DNA of 14,603 nucleotides from JBOFEH01 sp051650265 (lineage in GTDB: Bacteria; Bacillota; Clostridia; Lachnospirales; Cellulosilyticaceae): positions 1-14,603 of the forward strand of contig JBOFIR010000250.1 in assembly GCA_051650265.1 (NCBI GenBank). Direction: 5' to 3'. The notes beneath the pieces are model-generated. The model had not been told where the DNA came from, ran no database searches, and was given only the letters and a program-made list of their open reading frames with translations. Each line of letters opens with the position of its first letter. Positions within the stretch are counted from its first letter, which is position 1. Below are positions 1-5,779 of this stretch, piece after piece. The translations under genes were made by a program, and so were the position numbers.

Positions 1-308
1 GACATCAGTACTGCTTCAAGTGGTACTGGTCCACCATGGCAGTTGATCTCAACAACATCTTCTCTTGTAAAGGTCTTTGGTGCTTTCATCAGCATCACAA
101 GTACCTCATCTATTGTTTTACCTTGATCATCAAGGATATGGCCGTAATGTATTGTATGTGAAGGTGCTTCAGTTAAAGTCTTCTTTGAAGCGCTTTGAAA
201 AACACGATCTACTATTTCAACAGCGTCTGGTCCACTGACACGGATAATACCGATTCCACCTACTCCAGGTGCAGTAGAAATTGCTGCAATTGTATCATTA
301 AATAACAT
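1..308 (-). CDS. mnmE: tRNA modification GTPase MnmE (TrmE), N-terminal part only
   Basis: Partial gene: only the first 102 codons lie in the window, and the rest runs off the left edge. MnmE works with MnmG to add the carboxymethylaminomethyl (or aminomethyl) group to wobble uridine 34 of certain tRNAs, using a tetrahydrofolate one-carbon donor and GTP hydrolysis. The visible part is the N-terminal folate-binding and dimerisation domain. It begins MLFNDTIAAISTAPGVGG, followed by GIGIIRVSGP, and ends with the family signature VEINCHGGP near residues 86-94. The G domain and C-terminal Cys motif are outside the window. The ATG at 306-308 is preceded by AAGGAG with a 7-base spacer. It follows jag in the same direction, as is usual in Firmicutes, but is separated from it by a terminator and has its own promoter. 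Identification is secure from the motifs. Confidence 0.95.
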   Translation of the reverse strand, partial: MLFNDTIAAISTAPGVGGIGIIRVSGPDAVEIVDRVFQSASKKTLTEAPSHTIHYGHILDDQGKTIDEVLVMLMKAPKTFTREDVVEINCHGGPVPLEAVLM

Positions 309-343
309 GAAATAACTCCTTTCTTATAGGAACTCCAAAGTTA

Positions 344-372
344 AATATACTCTAAAATGCTTATATTGGCAA
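344..372 (-). promoter_or_regulatory. Probable sigma-A promoter of mnmE
   Basis: Read on the minus strand: TTGCCA (-35, 367-372), a 17-base spacer, and TATATT (-10, 344-349). Transcription would start near 337, giving a leader of about 30 bases before the mnmE ATG. It lies just after the terminator that closes the upstream jag transcript, so mnmE probably has independent transcription. Confidence 0.65.
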
Positions 373-440
373 TGATGTGCGATTTGATTACTTATGTGTA
401 AGTATTTCCTGATCTACTTTTTTAAGTCACCTGCTAACGA

Positions 441-475
441 ATAAAAGCTTCCTCTCAATGAGAGGAAGCTTTTAT
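441..475 (-). terminator. Rho-independent terminator after jag
   Basis: Perfect 15-bp inverted repeat (441-455 with 461-475) around a 5-base loop. On the minus strand it ends in TTTTAT. It begins one base after the jag stop codon and should end the rpmH-rnpA-yidD-yidC-jag transcript. The arms also start with ATAAAA, so it could work in both directions, but no gene on the plus strand needs it. Confidence 0.85.
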
Positions 476-476
476 C

Positions 477-1325
477 TTAAGCTCTTTTCGGAGCACGATT
501 CATATTGTTAGGGGTAATAACCACTTTTCTAAATGGTTCTTTACCTTCGCTATGTGTCTTAACGAACTTACTATCTTGTAATGCAGAATGAATAATACGA
601 CGATCGTATGGATTCATTGGCTCTAACACTACAGGACGTTTTGTTTGAGAAGCTTTTTTAGCTAACTTTCCAGCTAGCTTTTGAAGTGTCTCTTCACGTC
701 TTGCACGATAGTTTTCAGTATCAATCATGACTTTAACGTAGTCTTCATGACCTTTATTGATGACAATGTTGGTAAGGTACTGTAGTGAATCAAGTGTCTC
801 CCCACGCTTACCAATGATCATTCCCATCTTTTCACCACTGATTGCGACATATACTTTTTCTTTTTGTATGGTTGTCTCAATTTTAAATTCTTTAATGCCC
901 ATCTCAGTTAGTACTGCACCTAAGAAGGATTGAATCTTACTTTCTATACTGTCTGTAGTCTTTGATGTTACCTCTACTGAAGGTTGTACTGGAACCTTTA
1001 CTGGTTCTTTAGGAGTCTGAATTGGTTCAATTGACACAGGCGCTTCTTTTACAATAGGCGCTTTTTTAACCTCTTTTTTGACTTCTACTGGCTTAACTTC
1101 AGTTTTAGTTGGTGCCATAATTTCAGCAAATAAATCATCATCACTATTGCTTAATTCTTTTACTGTTACTCTTATTTTAGCATCTTTTGCACCAAAGCCT
1201 AAAAACCCTTTAGAACCTTTTTCGATAATTTCAATTTCAACTTCATCTGTCGTAGCGCCTAATTCGATTAGCGCATCTGTAATTGCACTATCAACGGTTT
1301 TAGCCACTTTTTCTACAAATTTCAT
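477..1325 (-). CDS. jag: Jag/KhpB, RNA-binding protein (SpoIIIJ-associated)
   Basis: 282 residues. Three family parts are visible: a Jag_N domain at about 1-55 (MKFVEKVAKTVDSAI, then KGSKGFLGFGAKDAKIRV), a Pro/Val/Lys/Glu-rich linker at about 65-125, and C-terminal KH and R3H domains. The KH domain (about 130-205) has the RNA-binding loop GKRG, followed by ETLDSLQYLTN. The R3H domain (about 210-275) has the Arg-x3-His signature RRIIH. Jag/KhpB binds RNA, often with KhpA, and in other Firmicutes affects cell-wall growth and division; the N-terminal domain may place it at the membrane with YidC. The ATG at 1323-1325 has a GGGGGTAG-type ribosome site. It lies 19 bases after yidC, in the same transcript. 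Confidence 0.95.
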   Translation of the reverse strand: MKFVEKVAKTVDSAITDALIELGATTDEVEIEIIEKGSKGFLGFGAKDAKIRVTVKELSNSDDDLFAEIMAPTKTEVKPVEVKKEVKKAPIVKEAPVSIEPIQTPKEPVKVPVQPSVEVTSKTTDSIESKIQSFLGAVLTEMGIKEFKIETTIQKEKVYVAISGEKMGMIIGKRGETLDSLQYLTNIVINKGHEDYVKVMIDTENYRARREETLQKLAGKLAKKASQTKRPVVLEPMNPYDRRIIHSALQDSKFVKTHSEGKEPFRKVVITPNNMNRAPKRA

Positions 1326-1344
1326 CTCAATCTACCCCCAGGCT

Positions 1345-2511
1345 TTATTGATTCTTTTTTTCCTTGCTTTTTGGTTTTTCTTCAGCTACTGATTCAGAGT
1401 TACTTTGTTGTGGCTTTTGTTTTGGTATTGGATTACCATTTTCATCTAATTTAATACGTTTTTTCTTTTTCTTAGCAGGTTTTTGTGCTGCTTCAAGTTC
1501 ACGTTGTTTACGAAGTTCTTCTTCTAACTTCTTATCTTCTTTTGAAACAATTTTGTTAACCCACATTTGTTGCCCCATCATGATAATGTTACCTGAGATC
1601 CAGTATAATGCAAGACCACATGGTACAGTATATGAGAACATACCTGTCATAATTGGCATCATGATGTTCATTGTTTTCATCATCGTTTCTGTTTGGCCAC
1701 CACCTTGTCCAGCTGGTTGCATTGCTTGGCTAGATGCCATTGTAATCTTACTGAAGATAAATGTAGATGCACCTGCGATGATTGGTACTAACCATGCGAG
1801 TAATACACCACTTGCGATTAACTGTTGTGGTGAATCTACTAAGTTTACTAAGAAATACTCATAATTATGTTTTGCTTCTAAAAGTTGTGTTAAATCTGTT
1901 TGTATATTTGCTGGAATCTGCCCTAAGAACGTACTCCAGTGTTGTGTGTTCATTTGACTTAAGAAATCAGCTAACCCTTTAACATCACCTTGTGCTACTT
2001 TTGATGTTAAATCATATGCGTAGTAACCATTGTTGCTTACTACTGAAAGTGGGCCTGATAAAAGTGATTGATAGTTTGCTACGTTATCCATTACGATTTG
2101 AGCAATGTTTCCATATAACTCACCTAATTTGCTAATGTACATACTTGGTTGACGAAGTACATTAAACAGTGCATAGATTAAAGGTAACTGAATAAGTAGT
2201 GGCAAACATCCTGCAAATGGACTAATATTATACTTTTTGTAAATGGCTTGCATTTCTTGTGAATAAGCCATTTGTGAAGCTTGGTCCTTCTTGTTTGCAT
2301 ACTTCTTCTGAAGCTTTTGAAGCTCCGGTTGGATACGACTCATTGCTCTTGTTGTACGTTGTTGTTTGATTTGCAATGGTGTTAAAAGTAAACGTGTTAC
2401 TAAGGTGAAGATAATGATAGTGACACCTAGTGTCCCTACTGGTAGCACTAGCGCTACGCCCTCAAAAATCAAGTTGAGGATCATACCAAAAATGTTATTG
2501 ATGATTCCCAT
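1345..2511 (-). CDS. yidC: Membrane protein insertase YidC/OxaI/SpoIIIJ
   Basis: 388 residues. YidC inserts membrane proteins alone or with SecYEG. The first hydrophobic segments (about 5-45) carry the conserved Arg40 of the hydrophilic groove (TLVTRLLLTPLQ). A cytoplasmic helical hairpin follows (about 50-95, IQPELQKLQKKY), then the conserved segment NISPFAGCLPLLIQLPLIYA (about 95-114). Near 120-210 is an insertion (SKLGELYGNIAQIV onwards) that makes it longer than Bacillus SpoIIIJ (about 260 residues); this longer form is known in Lachnospiraceae-like Clostridia. The C-terminal segments (about 235-330) include TVPCGLALYWISGN. The tail is very basic (KPAKKKKKRIKL) and probably touches the ribosome. 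No lipobox Cys is seen at the N-terminus. The ATG at 2509-2511 is preceded by AGGAGG. It lies between yidD and jag in one operon. Confidence 0.96.
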   Translation of the reverse strand: MGIINNIFGMILNLIFEGVALVLPVGTLGVTIIIFTLVTRLLLTPLQIKQQRTTRAMSRIQPELQKLQKKYANKKDQASQMAYSQEMQAIYKKYNISPFAGCLPLLIQLPLIYALFNVLRQPSMYISKLGELYGNIAQIVMDNVANYQSLLSGPLSVVSNNGYYAYDLTSKVAQGDVKGLADFLSQMNTQHWSTFLGQIPANIQTDLTQLLEAKHNYEYFLVNLVDSPQQLIASGVLLAWLVPIIAGASTFIFSKITMASSQAMQPAGQGGGQTETMMKTMNIMMPIMTGMFSYTVPCGLALYWISGNIIMMGQQMWVNKIVSKEDKKLEEELRKQRELEAAQKPAKKKKKRIKLDENGNPIPKQKPQQSNSESVAEEKPKSKEKKNQ

Positions 2512-2543
2512 AGTTTCCTCCTAAGTATTATTTTCACATAAAC

Positions 2544-2777
2544 CTATTGCTTTTTAGGCGGTACTGGATCATACATAGGTTCATGAAAAGGATTACATTT
2601 TAAAATCCGTTTGGCGCCAAGATAAGACCCTTTTAAAACACCGTGTATTTGAATTGCTTGATAAGTATACTGTGAACAAGTTGGAACAAATCTACATTTT
2701 GGGCCAAATAATGGCGATATAGCCCGCTGATAAAATCGAATACATCCTAACGCAATCAGCTTTGGTAACTGTTTCAT
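2544..2777 (-). CDS. yidD: Membrane protein insertion efficiency factor YidD
   Basis: 77 residues, the normal size for the family. The conserved core is visible: IRFYQRAISPLFGPKCRF at 13-30, then VPTCSQYTYQAI, and KCNPFHEP near residues 60-67. The cysteines in PKCRF, PTCSQY and KCNPF are characteristic. YidD is a small amphipathic protein at the inner face of the membrane that assists YidC-dependent insertion. It lies between rnpA (36 bases upstream) and yidC (32 bases downstream), the standard arrangement. The ATG at 2775-2777 has an AAGGAG site 5 bases upstream. Confidence 0.95.
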   Translation of the reverse strand: MKQLPKLIALGCIRFYQRAISPLFGPKCRFVPTCSQYTYQAIQIHGVLKGSYLGAKRILKCNPFHEPMYDPVPPKKQ

Positions 2778-2813
2778 AGAATCTCCTTATTTAACCTTTA
2801 GAAATGTTCATAA

Positions 2814-3155
2814 TCAATGATCAAGTACTTGTTGTGCCTTTAAGAGCTTCTCAAGAGCATGAGAAATTTCTTCATAAGAGGCGTCATTTGATGCAGTTCT
2901 TGCAACTACAACAAAATCCCATCCTGGATGGGCTATGGCGTCTTCTCTTAATCTATAACTTTCTCTTATCAGTCGCGTCACTCTACTACGTACAACACTC
3001 TTACCAACTTTCTTACTCACAGATATCCCGAGTCGATTGGCTTCTTGATTATTTTTACATTTATATAGAACAAGATACCTGTTCGCGACAGACTTTCCTC
3101 TTCTATACACATTTCTAAACTGTGGCGTCTTCTTAAGAGATTCAGTATATTTCAT
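2814..3155 (-). CDS. rnpA: Ribonuclease P protein component
   Basis: 113 residues, the usual RnpA length. It is the protein subunit of RNase P and helps the RNA subunit bind pre-tRNA 5' leaders. Visible family features are FRNVYRRGKSVANRYLVLY near the start, ISVSKKVGKSVVRSRVTRLI in the middle (the RNR motif region), and a basic helix ending RESYRLRE. The canonical R-N-R-x-K-R core is replaced by R-S-R-V-T-R, similar to forms I recall from Lachnospiraceae-like Clostridia. The basic residues are kept, so the protein should be functional. The ATG at 3153-3155 has an AGGAG site 7 bases upstream. It is cotranscribed with rpmH, but a strong hairpin sits in the gap between them and may lower its expression. 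Confidence 0.95.
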   Translation of the reverse strand: MKYTESLKKTPQFRNVYRRGKSVANRYLVLYKCKNNQEANRLGISVSKKVGKSVVRSRVTRLIRESYRLREDAIAHPGWDFVVVARTASNDASYEEISHALEKLLKAQQVLDH

Positions 3156-3182
3156 TTTAATACTCCTAAATTTGTATAAGGC

Positions 3183-3212
3183 AAAACAAGGCCACTTATG
3201 CGGCCTTGTTTT
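3183..3212 (-). terminator. Hairpin between rpmH and rnpA: partial terminator or attenuator
   Basis: Perfect 11-bp inverted repeat: 3183-3193 with 3202-3212, 8-base loop. On the minus strand it runs AAAACAAGGCC, loop, GGCCTTGTTTT. Its upstream arm overlaps the rpmH stop codon (3211-3213). Because rnpA, yidD, yidC and jag follow with no obvious new promoter, it probably lets some transcription through, giving more L34 mRNA than downstream mRNA. It could also be a processing or stability hairpin. Confidence 0.6.
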
Positions 3213-3345
3213 ATGCTGTTAATTTTTTTCTACCTCTAGTTCTTCTTCTAGCAACGATCGCTCTACCAGCTTTAGTTCTCATTCTTTTACGAAAACCATG
3301 TTCTTTACTTCTTTGACGTTTTTTTGGTTGGAAAGTTCTTTTCAT
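3211..3345 (-). CDS. rpmH: 50S ribosomal protein L34
   Basis: A 44-codon gene: MKRTFQPKKRQRSKEHGF, then RKRMRTKAGRAIVARRRTRG, then RKKLTA and a stop. This is the full-length L34 pattern, very rich in Arg and Lys. L34 is a small protein of the large ribosomal subunit. The ATG at 3343-3345 has a near-perfect ribosome site (AAAGGAGGTG, core at 3354-3361). It is the first gene of the leftward operon, about 150 bases from a strong promoter. Confidence 0.98.
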   Translation of the reverse strand: MKRTFQPKKRQRSKEHGFRKRMRTKAGRAIVARRRTRGRKKLTA

Positions 3346-3368
3346 TATGTGCACCTCCTTTGATTATT

Positions 3369-3423
3369 AAAAAGTAGACACATAATATGCACACTTTGTG
3401 CCTACTCCCACTTTCCATGGGAG
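3369..3423 (-). promoter_or_regulatory. Structured rpmH leader, possible attenuator
   Basis: Reading the leader RNA on the minus strand, a hairpin CTCCCA/TGGGAG (3418-3423 with 3405-3410) comes first. Next, AGTAGGCACA (3397-3406) can pair with TGTGTCTACT (3373-3382) over 10 bp with one G-U, followed by four U's (3372-3369), which looks like an intrinsic terminator. The same GCACA (3397-3401) can instead pair with the nearby TGTGC (3389-3393), so the two folds exclude each other. Further upstream TATGTGC (3427-3433) is complementary to GCACATA (3346-3352) just before the rpmH ATG. These pairings are read from sequence; regulation is inferred. Confidence 0.4.
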
Positions 3424-3500
3424 AGAGCACATATAAAATAAAAATCTTGCACACATAACTCTAAAATATATAGAGTAAAAAACAAATAAGCACTAGCTTT

Positions 3501-3529
3501 AGTATAGAAGATTTCTAGAAGTCCGTCAA
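3501..3529 (-). promoter_or_regulatory. Sigma-A promoter of the rpmH operon
   Basis: On the minus strand: TTGACG (-35, 3524-3529), a 17-base spacer, and TATACT (-10, 3501-3506). This near-consensus promoter would start transcription near 3494, leaving a leader of about 150 bases before rpmH. No other good promoter is seen upstream of rnpA, yidD, yidC or jag, so it probably serves all five genes. Confidence 0.8.
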
Positions 3530-3832
3530 GCATCTGGTCCACATATTTAATGGTAATTTTTATATTTTTAGTACAATTTTACGTGTTTCTTCTTATTATA
3601 TGCATTTTATAATTCTTCCCTCGCGTTTATAAATGAACTTTTAGCTCAAATATGCCCAAACTGAAGCTGCTTTACGTACCCACTTCCCCTCGCACTTTTC
3701 CTGCGCACATTTGTCCACATTTCGACATTTATAATTCTCTAACCACTCATCTTCTACAAATATCGCCTCAAATCCTGCTCATTTTATCTTTTATTTTTCA
3801 CGATTCTACTTTTTTAGTGGTGATGTACAAAC
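3530..3832. other. Gene-free spacer left of the DnaA-box cluster
   Basis: No convincing gene. 3541-3650 is AT-rich. 3661-3780 is strikingly poor in G on the plus strand: by hand count 11 G against 42 C in 120 bases. One near-match DnaA box, TTGTCCACA, sits at 3711-3719. The 68-codon open frame at 3652-3858 has no ribosome site and a composition dictated by the C/T-rich strand, so I do not call it a gene. Confidence 0.5.
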
Positions 3833-4159
3833 ATATCCACAATTTTTTTACAAGATAATCTGTGGATATTTCTCTGGATGAGTTGATTATACACAGAGAA
3901 TTTGATATTATAAAGTTAACTGTGTATAAGTTGTTGAAAAGTTGAAGTTATTCACAATCTGTTGATAAATCTGTGAATAACTGATATTTTTTTCTGTTTT
4001 TTAGCCTTTTTGACAAGCTTTTTGAGGAAAAACATTTTATCCACAACTTGTTTAAGACTTTCAATTACATTATTCTTAATCGAGATTATATAGAGATGTT
4101 GTTTATAACTTTGATTAAATTATTCACATGTTGACAATACTTGAATAACCTGTGAGTAA
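3833..4159. other. oriC, upstream DnaA-box cluster (inverted pairs)
   Basis: DnaA boxes (TTATNCACA or complement), with + and - giving orientation. Exact matches: TTATACACA 3887-3895 (+), TGTGTATAA 3921-3929 (-), TTATTCACA 3948-3956 (+), TGTGAATAA 3972-3980 (-), TTATCCACA 4037-4045 (+), TTATTCACA 4120-4128 (+). One-mismatch boxes: ATATCCACA 3833-3841 (+), TGTGGATAT 3861-3869 (-), TGTTGATAA 3960-3968 (-), TGTGAGTAA 4151-4159 (-). Most fall into four inverted pairs; in three pairs both members carry the same variant, and 4037 stands alone. In Bacillus this upstream cluster is one half of a bipartite origin and also lets DnaA repress its own gene; the same roles are inferred here. Confidence 0.9.
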
Positions 4160-4160
4160 T
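4010..4160 (+). promoter_or_regulatory. Candidate dnaA promoters among DnaA boxes
   Basis: Two imperfect candidates. The first is TTGACA (4010-4015), 17 bases, CATTTT (4033-4038); its -10 touches the DnaA box at 4037-4045, so DnaA binding could block it. The second is TTGACA (4131-4136), 18 bases, AGTAAT (4155-4160), inside the last inverted box pair; its -10 lacks the important second-position A. Both -35 elements are consensus and both -10 elements are weak. I cannot choose between them. Confidence 0.3.
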
Positions 4161-4186
4161 TTGTCTATTAGTAGGAGGATTGTTGT

Positions 4187-5530
4187 ATGCCAAATCAATA
4201 TGAGACCAAATGGAACGCTATCTTAAATATTATTGAACCCGAAACATCATCTGTCAGCTTCAACACTTGGTTTAAAGATACCAAACTTGTAGACATTATG
4301 GGCGATATGATGATTATTCGCGTCAAAAATGATTTCAACAAAGAGATATTAAGTACAAGATACCTTGAGCTTTTACGCAATTGTGTACTCCAGGTTCTTA
4401 ATAAAGAATATAAGTTTGACTTTGTTGTCGTTCCAGAAGGCGAAATTTATGAAAAGAAAAAAGACGTGCCAAAAAGAGAGATCGTAGAAGACCCACTCAA
4501 CAACAAAAGTAACTTAAATCCTCGTTATGTATTTAATTCTTTTGTCGTTGGGAATAGCAACCGTATGGCCCATGCTGCTGCATTAGCTGTTGCTGAAGCA
4601 CCTGCGAGAGCCTATAATCCACTCTTCTTATATGGGGGTGTTGGTTTGGGTAAGACCCACTTGATGCACTCTATTGCACATTATATTTTAGAACAAAACC
4701 CAAATGCCAAAGTACTTTATGCTTCTTCAGAAAAATTCACTAATGAGCTCATTAACTCTATTCGTGATGATAAAAATGAAGCATTTCGTAATAAATACCG
4801 TAATATCGACGTTCTTTTAATTGATGATATTCAGTTCATTGCAGGAAAAGAACGTACACAAGAGGAATTCTTCCATACATTTAATACGCTTCATGAGGCT
4901 AATAAACAAATTATTATCTCAAGTGACCGCCCACCAAAAGAAATTCAAACACTAGAAGATCGTTTACGTTCAAGGTTTGAGTGGGGCCTGATTGCAGATA
5001 TTCAAAGCCCAGACTTAGAAACTCGTATTGCTATTCTTAGAAAAAAAGCGGAAATTGAAAGTTTATCCGTTCCCGAAGATGTCTTACTCTTCATTGCAAA
5101 GACTGTTATCTCTAATATTAGAGAACTCGAAGGAGCCCTTAACCGTATCATTGCTTTCTCTTCTTTAGCAAACAAGCCTATCTCTGTTGAATTAGCAAAT
5201 GAAGCACTTAAGGATTTAATCTCTAAAGACAAGCCTAAAGTGATTACTGCTGATTACATTCAAGAAATTGTAGCCGACTATTTCCACCTCAAAGTCGATG
5301 AACTCAAATCTGCTAAGCGTACACGTAATATTGCTTATCCTAGACAAATCGCTATGTACCTCTGTCGAAAACTAACTGATCTTTCACTCCCTAAAATTGG
5401 TGAAAAATTTGGAGGCCGTGATCATACTACTATTATTCATGGTTTCGAAAAGATTTCTAAAGATATCGTCAAAGATATTGAACTATCTCAGACTATTAAT
5501 GAATTAGAATCTAAAATAACAGGTAAGTAA
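4187..5530 (+). CDS. dnaA: Chromosomal replication initiator DnaA
   Basis: 447 residues, nearly the same length as B. subtilis DnaA. This AAA+ ATPase binds DnaA boxes, opens the origin and loads the helicase. Domain I is at about 1-80 (ETKWNAILNIIEPETSSVSF, FNTWFKDTKL) and a short charged domain II at about 85-110. Domain III has Walker A GGVGLGKTH (150-158), Walker B LLIDD (210-214), and RLRSRFEWGL (259-268) with the conserved arginines. Domain IV (about 350-447) binds DNA and carries the family signature GGRDHTTIIHGFEKI starting at 409. The ATG at 4187 follows GTAGGAGGAT with suitable spacing. DnaA boxes flank the gene on both sides, so autoregulation is likely. Unlike the genes to its right, its coding strand has more C than G, meaning it lies left of the inferred strand-opening site. 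Confidence 0.99.
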   Translation: MPNQYETKWNAILNIIEPETSSVSFNTWFKDTKLVDIMGDMMIIRVKNDFNKEILSTRYLELLRNCVLQVLNKEYKFDFVVVPEGEIYEKKKDVPKREIVEDPLNNKSNLNPRYVFNSFVVGNSNRMAHAAALAVAEAPARAYNPLFLYGGVGLGKTHLMHSIAHYILEQNPNAKVLYASSEKFTNELINSIRDDKNEAFRNKYRNIDVLLIDDIQFIAGKERTQEEFFHTFNTLHEANKQIIISSDRPPKEIQTLEDRLRSRFEWGLIADIQSPDLETRIAILRKKAEIESLSVPEDVLLFIAKTVISNIRELEGALNRIIAFSSLANKPISVELANEALKDLISKDKPKVITADYIQEIVADYFHLKVDELKSAKRTRNIAYPRQIAMYLCRKLTDLSLPKIGEKFGGRDHTTIIHGFEKISKDIVKDIELSQTINELESKITGK

Positions 5531-5531
5531 T

Positions 5532-5700
5532 TCATACACATAAACTTGTGGTTTATTTGTGTTTAATATGTGGATAATATCTGTGGAAATTAAAAATTGT
5601 GAATGATGTTGATAACTTTGTGAGTTTTAGGTCACTTATCCACAACCCTGTCTACATGCATAATTGTCCACAGGCCAAAGTCTAGAAGGTGTTATCCACA
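5532..5700. other. oriC, downstream DnaA-box cluster (dnaA-dnaN)
   Basis: Exact DnaA boxes: TGTGGATAA 5569-5577 (-), TTATCCACA 5636-5644 (+) and 5692-5700 (+). One-mismatch boxes: TCATACACA 5532-5540 (+), TGTGTTTAA 5558-5566 (-), TGTGAATGA 5598-5606 (-), TGTTGATAA 5607-5615 (-), TTGTCCACA 5664-5672 (+). No gene fits here. In Bacillus the equivalent gap is where strands first open, and the box at 5692 directly precedes the unwinding elements described next. Confidence 0.9.
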
Positions 5701-5779
5701 ATACCCACATGTCCTATTACTACCATTGCTAAAAAACTTTAATAACTATAACTTTTTTCTGAAGGGAGTTTTATCCACA
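5692..5779. other. Origin unwinding module: DnaA box, DnaA-trio-like triplets, AT tract
   Basis: In order: DnaA box TTATCCACA (5692-5700); a spacer with a more GC-rich part (ACCCACATGTCC, 5703-5714); triplets CTA TTA CTA (5714-5722), whose complement reads 3'-GAT-AAT-GAT-5' as in the DnaA-trio element of B. subtilis; an AT-rich tract (about 5729-5760, only five C/G pairs apart from its edges); and another DnaA box (5771-5779). In Bacillus, DnaA loads from the box onto one strand along the trios and melts the adjacent AT tract. The element names come from that model; the match is by eye. Confidence 0.75.

Noticed and set aside
1078..1982. Plus-strand open frames opposite jag and yidC
   Set aside because: They are antisense shadows of clear genes, with no ribosome sites or recognisable families.
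3389..3457. Repeated GCACA/TGTGC words in the rpmH leader as a CRISPR-like or direct-repeat array
   Set aside because: Copies are short (5-7 bases), irregularly spaced and better explained as RNA-pairing arms.
3652..3858. 68-codon plus-strand open frame in the origin spacer
   Set aside because: No ribosome site, it overlaps DnaA boxes at its end, and its residues reflect the C/T-rich strand. No family recognised.
5726..5779. TTG start giving DnaN 18 extra residues
   Set aside because: No ribosome site, lies in the origin's AT tract, and no clamp has such an extension; the ATG at 5780 matches the family start.
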